This document shows positions 27,487-36,582 of a stretch of DNA of 64,000 nt, piece after piece; position 1 is the stretch's first letter, and every line of letters starts with the position of its first letter. Position numbers and translations under genes: made by a program. A model generated the notes under the pieces. The model was given only the letters and a program-made list of their open reading frames with translations. It ran no database searches and was not told where the DNA came from. Where the stretch lies: contig NZ_JAPENX010000001.1 in the NCBI RefSeq assembly GCF_026341815.1, positions 4,774,001 to 4,838,000 on the forward strand. Reading direction: 5' to 3'. The stretch comes from Streptomyces sp. NBC_00572. Lineage in GTDB: Bacteria; Actinomycetota; Actinomycetes; Streptomycetales; Streptomycetaceae.

Positions 27487-27533
27487 ATCGGTGTCGGTCA
27501 CGCTCCGGAGTACACCATGTGTGCCTGGGGGAA

Positions 27534-29339
27534 TCAATGCATGTCCGCTGTGCGGTCACTCCCCGCGGTCGCCTGGGCGCTCGATCGGGGGCCCGATTCG
27601 GCGTCCGACCCGGCGTTCGTTCCCGCGTCCGACCCGATGTCCGACCCGGCATCCGTCCGAGCGTTCTTCCCGGTCTTCGTCCCGGCCTTCGTCCCCGTCT
27701 TCGCGCCCTGCGGCCCGGTCGCCGGCTCCTCCGTCGCGGAACCGCCCCGGGCCGCGTCCGCCGCCGCGTACAGCTCCTCCGGGTGGACCCCGGCGAAGGC
27801 CGCGACGAGATGCCCGTCGGGCCGTACCAGCAGGACGGCGTGGGCCGGGGCACCCGGGTAGGCCTCCGTCACCAGGACCTCGGCCTTCGCCGGGAGGGCG
27901 GCGACCGCTTCTTCGAGCCGGGGCATCACCCCGGCGCCGCGCCAGTGCCGCCGGTCCCACACCCCGGTGCCGGGGGCGACCAGGAGGACCAGGAGGCGGC
28001 CCTGACCGAGCCGGTCCCGGAGCCGTACGGTCGTGCCGTCGGGGGCGGTCACGCGGACGTCCTCGACCGGGGCGCCCTCCGGGGTGCCGACCGGGGTCCG
28101 GCCCTCGGTGTACGGAGGTGCGAGGGGGGAGTGGGGGTACGCCGGGGGCGCGCCCAGCGGGCCGCGCCCCACATGGCCGTCGGTGAGGAGGGCGTCGTGG
28201 CCGCGCGTGGCCCCCGGGAGGTACGTGCGCAGGCCGCCGCCGCCCCGTAGGACCGGCAGCGACTGGTCGGCGCCGCGCAGCCGGTGGGCGACGGCCGAGC
28301 GACGCTCGCTCTGGTAGCTGTCGAGCAGTCGCTCGGAGGCGCCGTGGTGCCAGGTGTGGGCGAGTTTCCAGGCGAGGTTGTCCACGTCCCGGAACCCCTC
28401 GTCGAGACCCTGGGTGCCGACCGCGCCCAGCAGATGGGCCGCGTCCCCGGCGAGGAGGACCCGGTCGACCCGCCAGCGCCGGGCGAGCCGGTGGTGCAGG
28501 GTGTGGACGCCGGTGTCGATGAGCTCGTACGGGGGTGTCACCCCGTCGCACCAGCCGGCCAGGGTCTCGCGGATCCGGGCGACCAGCGCGTCCGGGGTGA
28601 CGAGGTCGCCCCGGGGCGGCAGCAGCCAGTCGATCCGCCACACCCCGTCGGGCAGCGGGCGGGCGGTGATCTCGTCGGCGGCGCCGCGCCACGGCGGCTG
28701 CCGGTGCAGCAGGGCCTCGCCGGGCCAGGGGAGTTCGGTGCGGAGCGCGGCGACCGCGTGCCGCTCCACCGCCGTGCGGCCGGGGAAGCGGATCCCGAGC
28801 AGCTTGCGTACGGTCGAGCGGGCGCCGTCGCAGCCGACGAGGTGGCTGCCGCGCCACCAGGTGCCCGCCGGGCCCCGGGTGTGGGCGACGACCCCGTCGC
28901 GGTCCTGCTCGATGGTGTCGAGGCGGGCCTCGGTGACGAGCCGGATCAGCTTCTGGTGGGCGATGGCGTCGCGCAGCCCGCGCGCGAGGGCGTGCTGGGG
29001 GATGTGCAGCGGTGCGGCCGGGGCGGAGGGCGCGTCGGGGTCCTCGGACCACTCCTCCGTACCGCCGAGTCCCAGGTCGAGCGCGAGGTGGCGGACCACC
29101 TGGCGGCGACGCATCCCGCGCCAGCCGACCCAGCGGACTCCCTCGTCACGGAGGGTGGTGCAGCCGAGCCGCTCGACCATCGCGGCCATGTCGGCGCGCA
29201 GCACGACGCTCCGGGCAGGGCGGGGTTCGTCCTTGCCCGAGCTCTCGTCGAGGACGACGCTGGGCACGCCCTGCGCGGCGAGCGCGAGGGAGAGCGCGAG
29301 GCCGACAGGCCCAGCGCCCACGATGATCACCGGGTCCAC
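27534..29339 (-). CDS. FAD-dependent aromatic hydroxylase (PF01494 type)
   Basis: 601 aa. FAD-binding GxGxxG (VIIVGAGPVGLAL) begins at residue 4; VGCDGARSTVRK is the NAD(P)H/FAD DG motif; LLAGDAAHLLGAVGTQGLDEG is the GD motif. After the hydroxylase core comes a thioredoxin-like region (LLVLLVAPGTGVWD...). The last ~70 residues are Gly/Ser/Thr/Asp repeats (DAGSDIGSDAGTNAGS). Start: GTG at 29339 with an AGGAG ribosome site 8-12 bases upstream. Hydroxylates an aromatic substrate, perhaps a polyketide or phenol; the substrate is unknown. Confidence 0.88.
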   Translation of the reverse strand: MDPVIIVGAGPVGLALSLALAAQGVPSVVLDESSGKDEPRPARSVVLRADMAAMVERLGCTTLRDEGVRWVGWRGMRRRQVVRHLALDLGLGGTEEWSEDPDAPSAPAAPLHIPQHALARGLRDAIAHQKLIRLVTEARLDTIEQDRDGVVAHTRGPAGTWWRGSHLVGCDGARSTVRKLLGIRFPGRTAVERHAVAALRTELPWPGEALLHRQPPWRGAADEITARPLPDGVWRIDWLLPPRGDLVTPDALVARIRETLAGWCDGVTPPYELIDTGVHTLHHRLARRWRVDRVLLAGDAAHLLGAVGTQGLDEGFRDVDNLAWKLAHTWHHGASERLLDSYQSERRSAVAHRLRGADQSLPVLRGGGGLRTYLPGATRGHDALLTDGHVGRGPLGAPPAYPHSPLAPPYTEGRTPVGTPEGAPVEDVRVTAPDGTTVRLRDRLGQGRLLVLLVAPGTGVWDRRHWRGAGVMPRLEEAVAALPAKAEVLVTEAYPGAPAHAVLLVRPDGHLVAAFAGVHPEELYAAADAARGGSATEEPATGPQGAKTGTKAGTKTGKNARTDAGSDIGSDAGTNAGSDAESGPRSSAQATAGSDRTADMH

Positions 29340-29529
29340 GGCGCGGCTCCTGAAGGCCGGACGGTCATGGGGGCAGCACATCTGAGTGTGGCACGAGCCC
29401 GGTGCTTGATCACAGACCGTATGCAACCCACTGAGGGTGCTTGCGTCAAGCGACGGGGTGGGCGCGGTGCGGCTGACCTGAAGTCAGTACCGCTCCGGCC
29501 CACCCCTGTTGCCCCACGGACCCCGTCGG

Positions 29530-29555
29530 GCCCCACCGCTCACTGCCGGTGGGGC
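29530..29555 (-). terminator. Terminator hairpin downstream of gluD
   Basis: Perfect 9-bp stem gccccaccg / cggtggggc with an 8-base loop, 10 bases after the gluD stop. Placed to end the gluABCD transcript. Confidence 0.7.
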
Positions 29556-29565
29556 TGCCTCGGAG

Positions 29566-30456
29566 TCAGGCGCCGCTGACGGCGTCGCTCTTCACCTCGG
29601 TCGCTCCGGGCTGGGCCGGAATGTTCACCGCGGCGGACTTCTTGCCCCGGCGCAGGCGCTTCTCCAGGCGTCCGGCGAGGGAGGTGAGGATCGCGTTGAT
29701 GACGATGTAGATCAGCGCGATGACCGTGAAGGTGGCGATCGTGTTGGCGCCGTAGTTGGCCGTGATCTGCCGGTTCTGGCTGAGGAGCTCCGCGAATCCG
29801 AGCAGCGCGCCGCCGAGCGCCGTGTCCTTGACGATCACGACGAGCTGGCTGACGAGGGCGGGGAGCATGACGGTGACGGCCTGCGGCAGCAGGACGTACA
29901 GCATGGTCTGGCCCTTGCGCATGCCGAGCGCCTCGGCCGCGTCGCCCTGGCCGCGGGGCAGGGAGAGCACACCGGCGCGGACGACCTCGGCGATCACGGA
30001 GGCGTTGTAGAGCACGAGACCGGTGACGACCGCGTACAGCGGGCGGAAGTCGGAGCTGATCGTCGTGAACTCCCGGTACAGGGCGGCCGCGAACATCATC
30101 AGCAGCAGTACGGGGATGGCGCGGAAGAACTCCACGGCGGTGCCGACGGGAACCCGCACCCAGCGGTGGTCGGAGAGCCGGCCGATGCCGAGGAGGGCGC
30201 CGAGCGGCAGCGCGATCAGGATCGACAGCGCGGCGGCCTTCAGGGTCTCCGTCAGACCGGGCAGCAGATACGTCGTCCAGACCCGGGAGTCGGTGACGAA
30301 CGGACTCCACTTGTCCGCGTCCAGCTGGTTCTTGTCGGCCAGGGCCGCCAGGACCCACCACGCGACCAGGCCGAAGACGGCCAGGAAGACGATGGTGTAG
30401 ATCACGTTCCGCCGCTTGGCGCGGGGGCCGGGAGTGTCGTACAGGACGGAACTCAT
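29566..30456 (-). CDS. gluD: Glutamate ABC transporter permease GluD
   Basis: 296 aa, polar amino acid permease with helices at about 20-40, 70-100, 110-130, 145-165, 205-225 and 245-265. The ABC contact loop (EAA motif) is EALGMRKGQTMLYVLLPQAV. Extended C-terminal tail (KSAAVNIPAQPGATEVK). Start overlaps the gluC stop (ATGA). It forms the membrane channel with GluC. Confidence 0.93.
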   Translation of the reverse strand: MSSVLYDTPGPRAKRRNVIYTIVFLAVFGLVAWWVLAALADKNQLDADKWSPFVTDSRVWTTYLLPGLTETLKAAALSILIALPLGALLGIGRLSDHRWVRVPVGTAVEFFRAIPVLLLMMFAAALYREFTTISSDFRPLYAVVTGLVLYNASVIAEVVRAGVLSLPRGQGDAAEALGMRKGQTMLYVLLPQAVTVMLPALVSQLVVIVKDTALGGALLGFAELLSQNRQITANYGANTIATFTVIALIYIVINAILTSLAGRLEKRLRRGKKSAAVNIPAQPGATEVKSDAVSGA

Positions 30457-31127
30457 CGCTTCACCGCCAGACGCTTGGCCGCCCAGCCCAGGATCAGGCC
30501 GGTGGGGAGGGTGAGGAGGATGAAGCCGAACGCGAAGACGCCGAAGACGGCGAAGAGCGCATCGGCCTCGTTCTCGATCATCTCCTTCATCAGGAGAGCC
30601 GCCTCGGCGGCGCTGATGGCCGCCGCCACGGTGGTGTTCTTGGTGAGGGCGATGAGCACGTTGGCGAGCGGGGTCACCACCGTGCGGAAGGCCTGCGGGA
30701 GCACCACCAGGGTGAGGACCTGGGTGAAGCCGAGGCCGAGGGCGCGGGCGGCCTCGGCCTGGCCGGCCGGGACGGTGTTGATGCCCGAGCGCAGTGCCTC
30801 ACAGACGAAGGTGCCGGTGTACGCGATGAGCCCGAGGATCGCCAGCCGGAAGCCGATGTCCTCCGAGCGTCCGCCGCCGAGCGTGATGCCCAGGGTCTGG
30901 TCGAGACCGAAGGAGCAGGCCACGATGACCACGGTCAGCGGCGTGTTCCGGACGATGTTGACGTACCCGGTGGCGAAGGCCCGCATGACGGGCACCGGGC
31001 TGACCCGCATCGCTACCAGGGCGGTGCCCCAGATCAGCGAGCCGATCGCCGAGTAGAGGGCGAGCTGCGCCGTCACCCAGAAGGCGCCGAGCAGGTCGTA
31101 CTGCCCGGAATCAAGAAAGTCGAACAC
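30453..31127 (-). CDS. gluC: Glutamate ABC transporter permease GluC
   Basis: 224 aa with five to six helices; EAA loop AARALGLGFTQVLTLVVLPQA. GTG start at 31127 (reads MFDFLDSGQ). Separated from gluB by 120 bases that contain a strong hairpin, and translationally coupled to gluD. Confidence 0.93.
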   Translation of the reverse strand: MFDFLDSGQYDLLGAFWVTAQLALYSAIGSLIWGTALVAMRVSPVPVMRAFATGYVNIVRNTPLTVVIVACSFGLDQTLGITLGGGRSEDIGFRLAILGLIAYTGTFVCEALRSGINTVPAGQAEAARALGLGFTQVLTLVVLPQAFRTVVTPLANVLIALTKNTTVAAAISAAEAALLMKEMIENEADALFAVFGVFAFGFILLTLPTGLILGWAAKRLAVKR

Positions 31128-31198
31128 GATGCCCGCGCTCTCCCCTGGTGGTCGGTCGGTGTGGAGGCCGGTGCGTGGGCAGCGGCCGGTGCCGGTGC

Positions 31199-31228
31199 GA
31201 CGGCCGCCCCGGGTGGGGGGCGGCCGTC
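31199..31228 (-). promoter_or_regulatory. Stable hairpin between gluB and gluC
   Basis: Perfect 12-bp stem gacggccgcccc / ggggcggccgtc with a 6-base loop, 20-49 bases downstream of the gluB stop within the operon. Such intercistronic hairpins protect the binding-protein mRNA or attenuate downstream genes, explaining higher GluB than GluCD levels. Confidence 0.75.
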
Positions 31229-31247
31229 ACGGCCGGAGCGGGTCAGG

Positions 31248-32069
31248 TCAGTTCTGGACCTTCGGCGCGGACTCGTACTTGTAGCCGGAGGGGCCGAAGT
31301 GCTCCTTGACGAGCTTCTCCCAGGTGCCGTCGGAGACCATCTTCTCCAGCGCCTTGTTGATCTTGCCGCGGAGGTCGTCGTCGCCCTTCTTGACGCCGAT
31401 GCCGTAGTTCTCGTCGCTCATCTTCAGACCGGCGAGCTTGAACTTGCCCTGGTGCTCCTTCTGCGAGGCGTAGCCCGCGAGGATGGAGTCGTCCGTGGTC
31501 AGGGCGTCGACGCGCTTGTTCTCCAGGCCGGTGAGGCACTCGGAGTAGCCGCCGAGCTGCTGGAGGTCGGCCTTCGGGGCCAGCTTCTCCTTGACGTTCT
31601 GCGCGGAGGTCGAGCCGGTGACCGAGCAGAGCTTCTTGGAGTTGAGGTCCTCGACCTTGGTGATCGAGCTGTCGTCGGCGCGCACGAGCAGGTCCTGGTG
31701 GGCCAGGAAGTACGGACCGGCGAAGTCGACCTCCTTCTTGCGCTTGTCGTTGATCGAGTAGCTGGCGACGACGAACTTGACGTCACCGTTCTTGATCAGG
31801 TTCTCGCGCTCGGCGCTGGGCGCCTGCTTGAAGTTGATCTTGTCCTCGGCGTAGCCGAGCTCCTTGGCGACGTAGCGGGCCACGTCCACGTCGAAGCCGG
31901 CGTACTTGCCGTCCGGGGTCTTCAGGCCCAGGCCGGGCTGGTCGAACTTGATGCCGACGTTGATCTTGTCACCGTTGCTGCCCGAGTCGGAGCCGGTGCC
32001 GCAGGCGGTGGCGGTCAGCGCGAGGACGACGGCGGCCGCGGCGGCGGCGGGGGTGCGACGAAGCTTCAT
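31248..32069 (-). CDS. gluB: Glutamate-binding lipoprotein GluB
   Basis: 273 aa. Signal peptide with basic N-region (MKLRRTP) and lipobox-like ALTATAC, so a lipid-anchored binding protein with Cys at about residue 23. Periplasmic-binding fold type II for amino acids: GFDVDVARYVAKELG, and KKEVDFAGPYF in the first lobe, IGVKKGDDDLRGKINKAL in the second. Captures glutamate for GluCD. Confidence 0.93.
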   Translation of the reverse strand: MKLRRTPAAAAAAVVLALTATACGTGSDSGSNGDKINVGIKFDQPGLGLKTPDGKYAGFDVDVARYVAKELGYAEDKINFKQAPSAERENLIKNGDVKFVVASYSINDKRKKEVDFAGPYFLAHQDLLVRADDSSITKVEDLNSKKLCSVTGSTSAQNVKEKLAPKADLQQLGGYSECLTGLENKRVDALTTDDSILAGYASQKEHQGKFKLAGLKMSDENYGIGVKKGDDDLRGKINKALEKMVSDGTWEKLVKEHFGPSGYKYESAPKVQN

Positions 32070-32123
32070 CGAGGAATGTCCCTTGGTCTAGAAGTGAGTT
32101 GGGAAGAATAGGCCCGAACTCGC

Positions 32124-32921
32124 TCAGTGGTGAAGGATCTTGGAGAGGAAGTCCTTGGCCCGGTCGCTGCGCGGGTTGCTGAAGAACTCCTCGGGCGTCG
32201 CCTGCTCGACGATGCGACCGTCCGCCATGAAGACGACACGGTTGGCGGCGGAGCGTGCGAAGCCCATCTCGTGGGTCACGACCACCATCGTCATGCCGTC
32301 CCGCGCCAGTTGCTGCATGACCTCGAGGACCTCGTTGATCATCTCGGGGTCGAGCGCGGAGGTCGGCTCGTCGAACAGCATGACCTTCGGGCCCATCGCG
32401 AGCGCGCGGGCGATCGCCACGCGCTGCTGCTGGCCACCGGAGAGCTGCGCCGGGTACTTGTCCGCCTGGGTGCCGACCCCGACCCTGTCGAGCAGGGCGC
32501 GGGCCTTCTCCTCGGCGGCCTTCTTCTCCGTCTTCCGGACCTTGATCTGGCCCAGCATCACGTTCTCGAGCACCGTCTTGTGCGCGAAGAGGTTGAACGA
32601 CTGGAAGACCATGCCGACGTCGGAACGCAGGCGAGCGAGCTCCTTGCCCTCCGCCGGCAGCGGCTTGCCGTCGATCGTGATGGTGCCGGAGTCGACGCTC
32701 TCCAGCCGGTTGATCGTGCGGCACAGCGTCGACTTGCCGGACCCGGAGGGTCCGATGACGACCACGACCTCGCCGCGGCTGATCGTCAGATCGATGTCCT
32801 GGAGGACATGCAGTGCGCCGAAGTGCTTGTTCACGCCGGACAGTACGACCAGGTCGTCGGCGGCGCGCGGGGTGTCCTCGGGCCCCCTGGGCACGGACTT
32901 GGACACTGACTCTCCGCTCAT
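32124..32921 (-). CDS. gluA: Glutamate ABC transporter ATP-binding protein GluA
   Basis: 265 aa ATPase. Walker [11 protein letters not shown]-loop MVFQSFNLF, signature [15 protein letters not shown], Walker [15 protein letters not shown] and switch His in [12 protein letters not shown] at 32921 gives MSGESVSKS; an in-frame GTG at 32906 has a better-placed GGAGAG ribosome site and may be the true start. First gene of the gluABCD operon. Confidence 0.94.
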   Translation of the reverse strand: MSGESVSKSVPRGPEDTPRAADDLVVLSGVNKHFGALHVLQDIDLTISRGEVVVVIGPSGSGKSTLCRTINRLESVDSGTITIDGKPLPAEGKELARLRSDVGMVFQSFNLFAHKTVLENVMLGQIKVRKTEKKAAEEKARALLDRVGVGTQADKYPAQLSGGQQQRVAIARALAMGPKVMLFDEPTSALDPEMINEVLEVMQQLARDGMTMVVVTHEMGFARSAANRVVFMADGRIVEQATPEEFFSNPRSDRAKDFLSKILHH

Positions 32922-32968
32922 CGGGCTCTAGCTCCGTCCTCCTCGGTTGGGGAGGACACTAGAGACCC

Positions 32969-32991
32969 GATGTGATGACCGTCATCACATC
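32969..32991. promoter_or_regulatory. 23-bp perfect palindrome upstream of gluA
   Basis: Arms gatgtgatgac and gtcatcacatc with a single central base, 48-70 bases upstream of the gluA start. The length and perfection indicate a binding site for a dimeric repressor or activator of the glutamate operon. It has the dyad symmetry of GntR/TetR-type operators and not the direct-repeat layout expected for the OmpR-type GluR. Confidence 0.7.
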
Positions 32992-33087
32992 TGAGCGGAA
33001 ATTGAGGATAACGATCCGGCCGCAACCGGACACAGTGTGTGAACGGGACACCCCGGGCCGTACCGGCTGCATAACAGAAACACCGGC

Positions 33088-33165
33088 GTCACCAGGTGAC
33101 ACTTGACTGAGACAGCGGTCGGCACCGATGTTCGGTGTTCATGCCCTGGTACCACCTGGTACACA
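33088..33165 (+). promoter_or_regulatory. gluR upstream region: palindrome, promoter and 10-bp direct repeat
   Basis: Contains a perfect palindrome gtcacc-a-ggtgac (33088-33100), a -35-like TTGACT (33103-33108), and two CTGGTAC units spaced exactly 10 bases apart (33146-33152, 33156-33162), 43 bases before the gluR ATG. OmpR-family regulators bind such one-turn direct repeats, so this is a candidate GluR box for autoregulation. Confidence 0.45.
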
Positions 33166-33204
33166 GAGAGCCGTCATCAGCACATCACCACGGAGGAGGT
33201 ACGT

Positions 33205-33918
33205 ATGCGACTGCTGCTCGTCGAGGACGACGATCATGTCGCCGCCGCCCTCTCCGCGATCCTCGCCAAGCACGGCTTCACGGTCACCCATGCCCGCAAC
33301 GGCGAGGAGGCGCTCCAGGCCGTCCTGCCCACCGCGCAGGGCGAGCGCCCCTCCTACGGCGTGATCCTGCTCGACCTCGGTCTGCCCGACCAGGACGGCT
33401 ACCAGGTCTGCGGACGCATCCGGAAGCTCACTACCACCCCGGTGATCATGGTGACCGCGCGCGGCGACGTACGCTCCCGGATCCACGGCCTCAACCTCGG
33501 CGCCGACGACTACGTCGTCAAGCCCTACGATCCCGGCGAGCTCCTCGCCCGCATCCACGCCGTCAGTCGGCGCCACGCGGGAACCGAGGAGTCGGCGAGC
33601 GGCGGCACGGCCACCGACGGAAGCCAACTGAGGCTCGGCTCCGTCACCATCGAGCTGCCCACCCGCCGGGTCAGCGTCGACGGCGAGAGCGTGCCCCTCA
33701 CCCGCAAGGAGTTCGACCTGCTCGCCCTCCTCGCCCAGCGTCCCGGAGTCGTCTTCCGCCGCGAGCAGATCATCAGCGAGGTCTGGCGCACCAGTTGGGA
33801 GGGGACCGGCCGCACCCTGGAGGTGCACGTCGCCTCCCTGCGCTCCAAGCTCCGGATGCCCGCCCTGATCGAGACCGTGCGGGGCGTCGGCTACCGCCTG
33901 GTCGCCCCCGCCGCCTGA
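33205..33918 (+). CDS. gluR: OmpR-type response regulator, probable GluR
   Basis: 237 aa. Receiver with VEDDDH acidic pocket, phospho-Asp in VILLDLGLP, Thr in VMVTAR and Lys in YVVKPYDP. C-terminal winged helix (about 140-235): LTRKEFDLLALLAQRPGVV and GRTLEVHVASLRSKLR. Located divergently from gluABCD as the GluR-GluK system of Streptomyces coelicolor, which senses glutamate and controls its uptake. ATG at 33205 has an AGGAGGT site 9 bases upstream. Confidence 0.9.
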   Translation: MRLLLVEDDDHVAAALSAILAKHGFTVTHARNGEEALQAVLPTAQGERPSYGVILLDLGLPDQDGYQVCGRIRKLTTTPVIMVTARGDVRSRIHGLNLGADDYVVKPYDPGELLARIHAVSRRHAGTEESASGGTATDGSQLRLGSVTIELPTRRVSVDGESVPLTRKEFDLLALLAQRPGVVFRREQIISEVWRTSWEGTGRTLEVHVASLRSKLRMPALIETVRGVGYRLVAPAA

Positions 33919-33936
33919 CCGCCGGACGGCCCCTTC

Positions 33937-35373
33937 GTGCGCACCCGCCTTCTTCCGCTGCTCATCATCCTGATGGCCGGCGTCCTGCTCGCCCTCGGCT
34001 TCCCGCTCGCCGCCAGCCTTGCCGCCTCCGAACAGCAGCGGGTCGTCGTCGACCGGCTCGACGACGGCGCGCGCTTCGCCGCGCTCGCCCAGTTCGTCAG
34101 CGAGACGAACCCCGGCGCCGACGAGCGGCGCACCACCCTGGGCGGCGAACTCGCCAGCTACTACGACGTGTACGGCATCCGGGCCGGCGTCTTCTACCGC
34201 GACAACCGGTCCATGGCCGCCGCACCCGAGGACTGGGTCGTCCCGTACGAGGGGGAGGGCCGCCGTGCCTTCCGCGAGGCACTCCTCGGCCGGCGCAGCC
34301 ACGATCCGCCGCAGGTGTGGCCCTGGCAGGGCCATGCACGGCTCACCATCGCCTCCCCGGTCGTCAGTGACGGGGACGTCGTCGCCGTCGTCGTCACCGA
34401 TTCGCCCACCGGGCAGCTCCGCCTCCGCATCCTGCGCGGCTGGCTGTTGATCTTCGCGGGCGAGTCCCTGGCCATGCTCGTCGCCGTCGGTGCCGCGTTC
34501 CGGCTCACCGGCTGGGTCCTGCGGCCCGTACGCGTGCTCGACTCCGTCACCCACGACATCGCGACCGGGCGCATGAACTCCCGTGTCGCCGCGACCGGCG
34601 GACCGCCCGAACTCCGGCGCCTCGCGCTCTCGTTCAACGAGATGGCGGACAACGTCGAGGAGGCGCTCGAACAGCAGCGGGCGTTCGTCGCCGACGCCTC
34701 CCACCAGCTGCGCAACCCGCTGGCCGCGCTGCTCCTGCGCATCGAGCTCCTCGCCATGGAGCTCCCCGAGGGCAACGAGGAGATCGCCTCCGTACGGACC
34801 GAGGGCAAGCGCCTCTCCCAGGTCCTCGACGACCTCCTCGACCTGGCCCTCGCCGAGCACGCGGCGGCCGAGCTGCGGCTCATCGACGTCGGGGCGCTCA
34901 CCGCCGAGCGGGTCGCGTCCTGGCGGCCGGTCGCCGACGACAAGGGCGTCGTGCTCACCGGGGAGTGCGGGGCGGTCACCGCCTGGGCGGACCCGGTGGC
35001 GCTCTCCAGCGCGCTGGACGCGGTGATCGACAACGCGCTGAAGTTCACCCCGGCCGGGGAGGAGGTCAGCGTCACGGCCAAGGCCCTGTCCGGCGGGGAG
35101 AGCGTCGCCGTCGTCGTCGCCGACCAGGGCCCCGGACTCACCGAGGAGGAGCTGGGGCGGGTCGGCGACCGCTTCTGGCGCTCGGGCCGACACCAGAACA
35201 TCAAGGGATCGGGCCTCGGCCTCTCGATCACCCGCGTCCTGCTCACGGCGGGCGGCGGCGGCATCGCCTTCGCACCGAACGAGCCGCACGGGCTGCGGGT
35301 CACGGTCACCGTGCCCCGTAACCCTCCGGCGGCGAAGGGCGACCGCGAGGCCGAGGGCTTCACCGGGCGGTAG
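33937..35373 (+). CDS. gluK: Sensor histidine kinase, probable GluK
   Basis: 478 aa. Helix 1 at about 4-30, extracytoplasmic sensor region 31-165, helix 2 at about 168-190, HAMP, HisKA with phospho-His in ADASHQLRNPLAALLL, and ATPase boxes DNALKF, DQGPGL and GSGLGLSI. GTG start at 33937, 18 bases after gluR, so cotranscribed. The sensor domain would bind extracellular glutamate by analogy with S. coelicolor GluK. Confidence 0.9.
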   Translation: MRTRLLPLLIILMAGVLLALGFPLAASLAASEQQRVVVDRLDDGARFAALAQFVSETNPGADERRTTLGGELASYYDVYGIRAGVFYRDNRSMAAAPEDWVVPYEGEGRRAFREALLGRRSHDPPQVWPWQGHARLTIASPVVSDGDVVAVVVTDSPTGQLRLRILRGWLLIFAGESLAMLVAVGAAFRLTGWVLRPVRVLDSVTHDIATGRMNSRVAATGGPPELRRLALSFNEMADNVEEALEQQRAFVADASHQLRNPLAALLLRIELLAMELPEGNEEIASVRTEGKRLSQVLDDLLDLALAEHAAAELRLIDVGALTAERVASWRPVADDKGVVLTGECGAVTAWADPVALSSALDAVIDNALKFTPAGEEVSVTAKALSGGESVAVVVADQGPGLTEEELGRVGDRFWRSGRHQNIKGSGLGLSITRVLLTAGGGGIAFAPNEPHGLRVTVTVPRNPPAAKGDREAEGFTGR

Positions 35374-35464
35374 GGACCCGGGAGCGCCGGGCCATCAGAG
35401 CCGGGCGGGCAGGGCCGGAAGGCGGTTCCGGGCCGATCGGGACCAGGCCGTCAGAGCAGGAAGC

Positions 35465-36463
35465 TCAGGGCTTCACCGAGCGGTAGTAGCGGCGGGCGCC
35501 CTCGTGGAGGGGCAGGGGTTCGGTGTAGACGGCGGTCCGCAGGTCCACCAGCTGGGCCGGGTGGACCTGGCTGCCGATCCGGTCCCGGCTCCTGATCACC
35601 GTCCTGGTGAAGCCCTCCACCAGGTCCGCGTCCGCCTCCACCGTGGTGACCAGGAGGTTCGCCACGGCCAGGGTCTCTATCGGCCGGCCGTCCTGTGCCT
35701 TGGCGTACGCGTCGGCCGGGATCACCGCCGACCGGTAGTGGCGGGTCGACCCGCCGACGTCGTGGAGCCGGTCGACCAGCGGCGCGTCCAGGGGGAGCAG
35801 CCGGATCTCGAAGCGCTCGGACAGCGTCTGCACCGCCAGGGTGGGGAGGCCGCCCGACCAGAAGAAGGCGTCGAGCTCGCCGCGCTCCAGGAGCTCGGGC
35901 ATCGTGTCGATGCCCGCCGAGACCGCCTCGACGTCCCGTACGGGGGTGAGGCCTGCCGCCGCGAGGACCCGGTCGGCGATCAGTCGTACGCCGGAGCCGT
36001 CCTGGCCGACGCCGACCTTGAGACCGCGCAGGTCCCGCACCCTCCGCAGCGTGGAGCCCTTGCGCACCACGAGCTGTACGTAGTCGTCGTAGAGGCGGGC
36101 GCAGCCGCGCAGCCGCTCGAAGCCGGGCCTGCGCTCGCGCTGGTACTGGGCCACCGCGTCGGCCGTCGCGATGGTGAAGTCGGCCTTGCCCGAGGCCACC
36201 CGGGCCAGGTTCTGCTGGGAGCCCTCACTGCGGGTGAGCTCTATCGAGACCTCGGGCAGGTCCTGCGCGAGGGCCTGCTTGAGCAGTTTTCCGTACTGCT
36301 GGTAGACGCCGGTGGGGACTCCCGTACTGAAAGTGACGGAACCGCTCGGTACGGGGGTGCCCAAGGGCACCAGCCACCACACCAGCACCCCGCACACCGC
36401 GAGCAGCGCGGCCGCGCCCGCCAGGACACGGCGGCGGGCGGCACGGGAGAGGGAGGCGAACAT
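35465..36463 (-). CDS. TAXI-type TRAP transporter solute-binding protein
   Basis: 332 aa. N-terminal membrane anchor (about 10-32, basic RRAARRRVLAG then AAALLAVCGVLVWWLVPLG). The TAXI family core is clear: TFSTGVPTGVYQQYG, DFTIATADAVAQY, LRDLRGLKVGVGQDGSG and ELLERGELDAFFWSGG. Binds a dicarboxylate or glutamate-like ligand. No TRAP membrane subunits are adjacent. It is convergent with gluK, the position it also has in other Streptomyces, which suggests a link to glutamate sensing. Confidence 0.87.
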   Translation of the reverse strand: MFASLSRAARRRVLAGAAALLAVCGVLVWWLVPLGTPVPSGSVTFSTGVPTGVYQQYGKLLKQALAQDLPEVSIELTRSEGSQQNLARVASGKADFTIATADAVAQYQRERRPGFERLRGCARLYDDYVQLVVRKGSTLRRVRDLRGLKVGVGQDGSGVRLIADRVLAAAGLTPVRDVEAVSAGIDTMPELLERGELDAFFWSGGLPTLAVQTLSERFEIRLLPLDAPLVDRLHDVGGSTRHYRSAVIPADAYAKAQDGRPIETLAVANLLVTTVEADADLVEGFTRTVIRSRDRIGSQVHPAQLVDLRTAVYTEPLPLHEGARRYYRSVKP

Positions 36464-36582
36464 GCTCGCGATCCTGCCAGGCCACCGGTGTTTCTGGCCA
36501 GGATCGGAGGTGTGGGCCCGCTCTCCCGTGCCGCCGGGAGGGCCGCGCGGGCCCGGCGAGGGGTCCGCGCGGCCGTGCCGGG

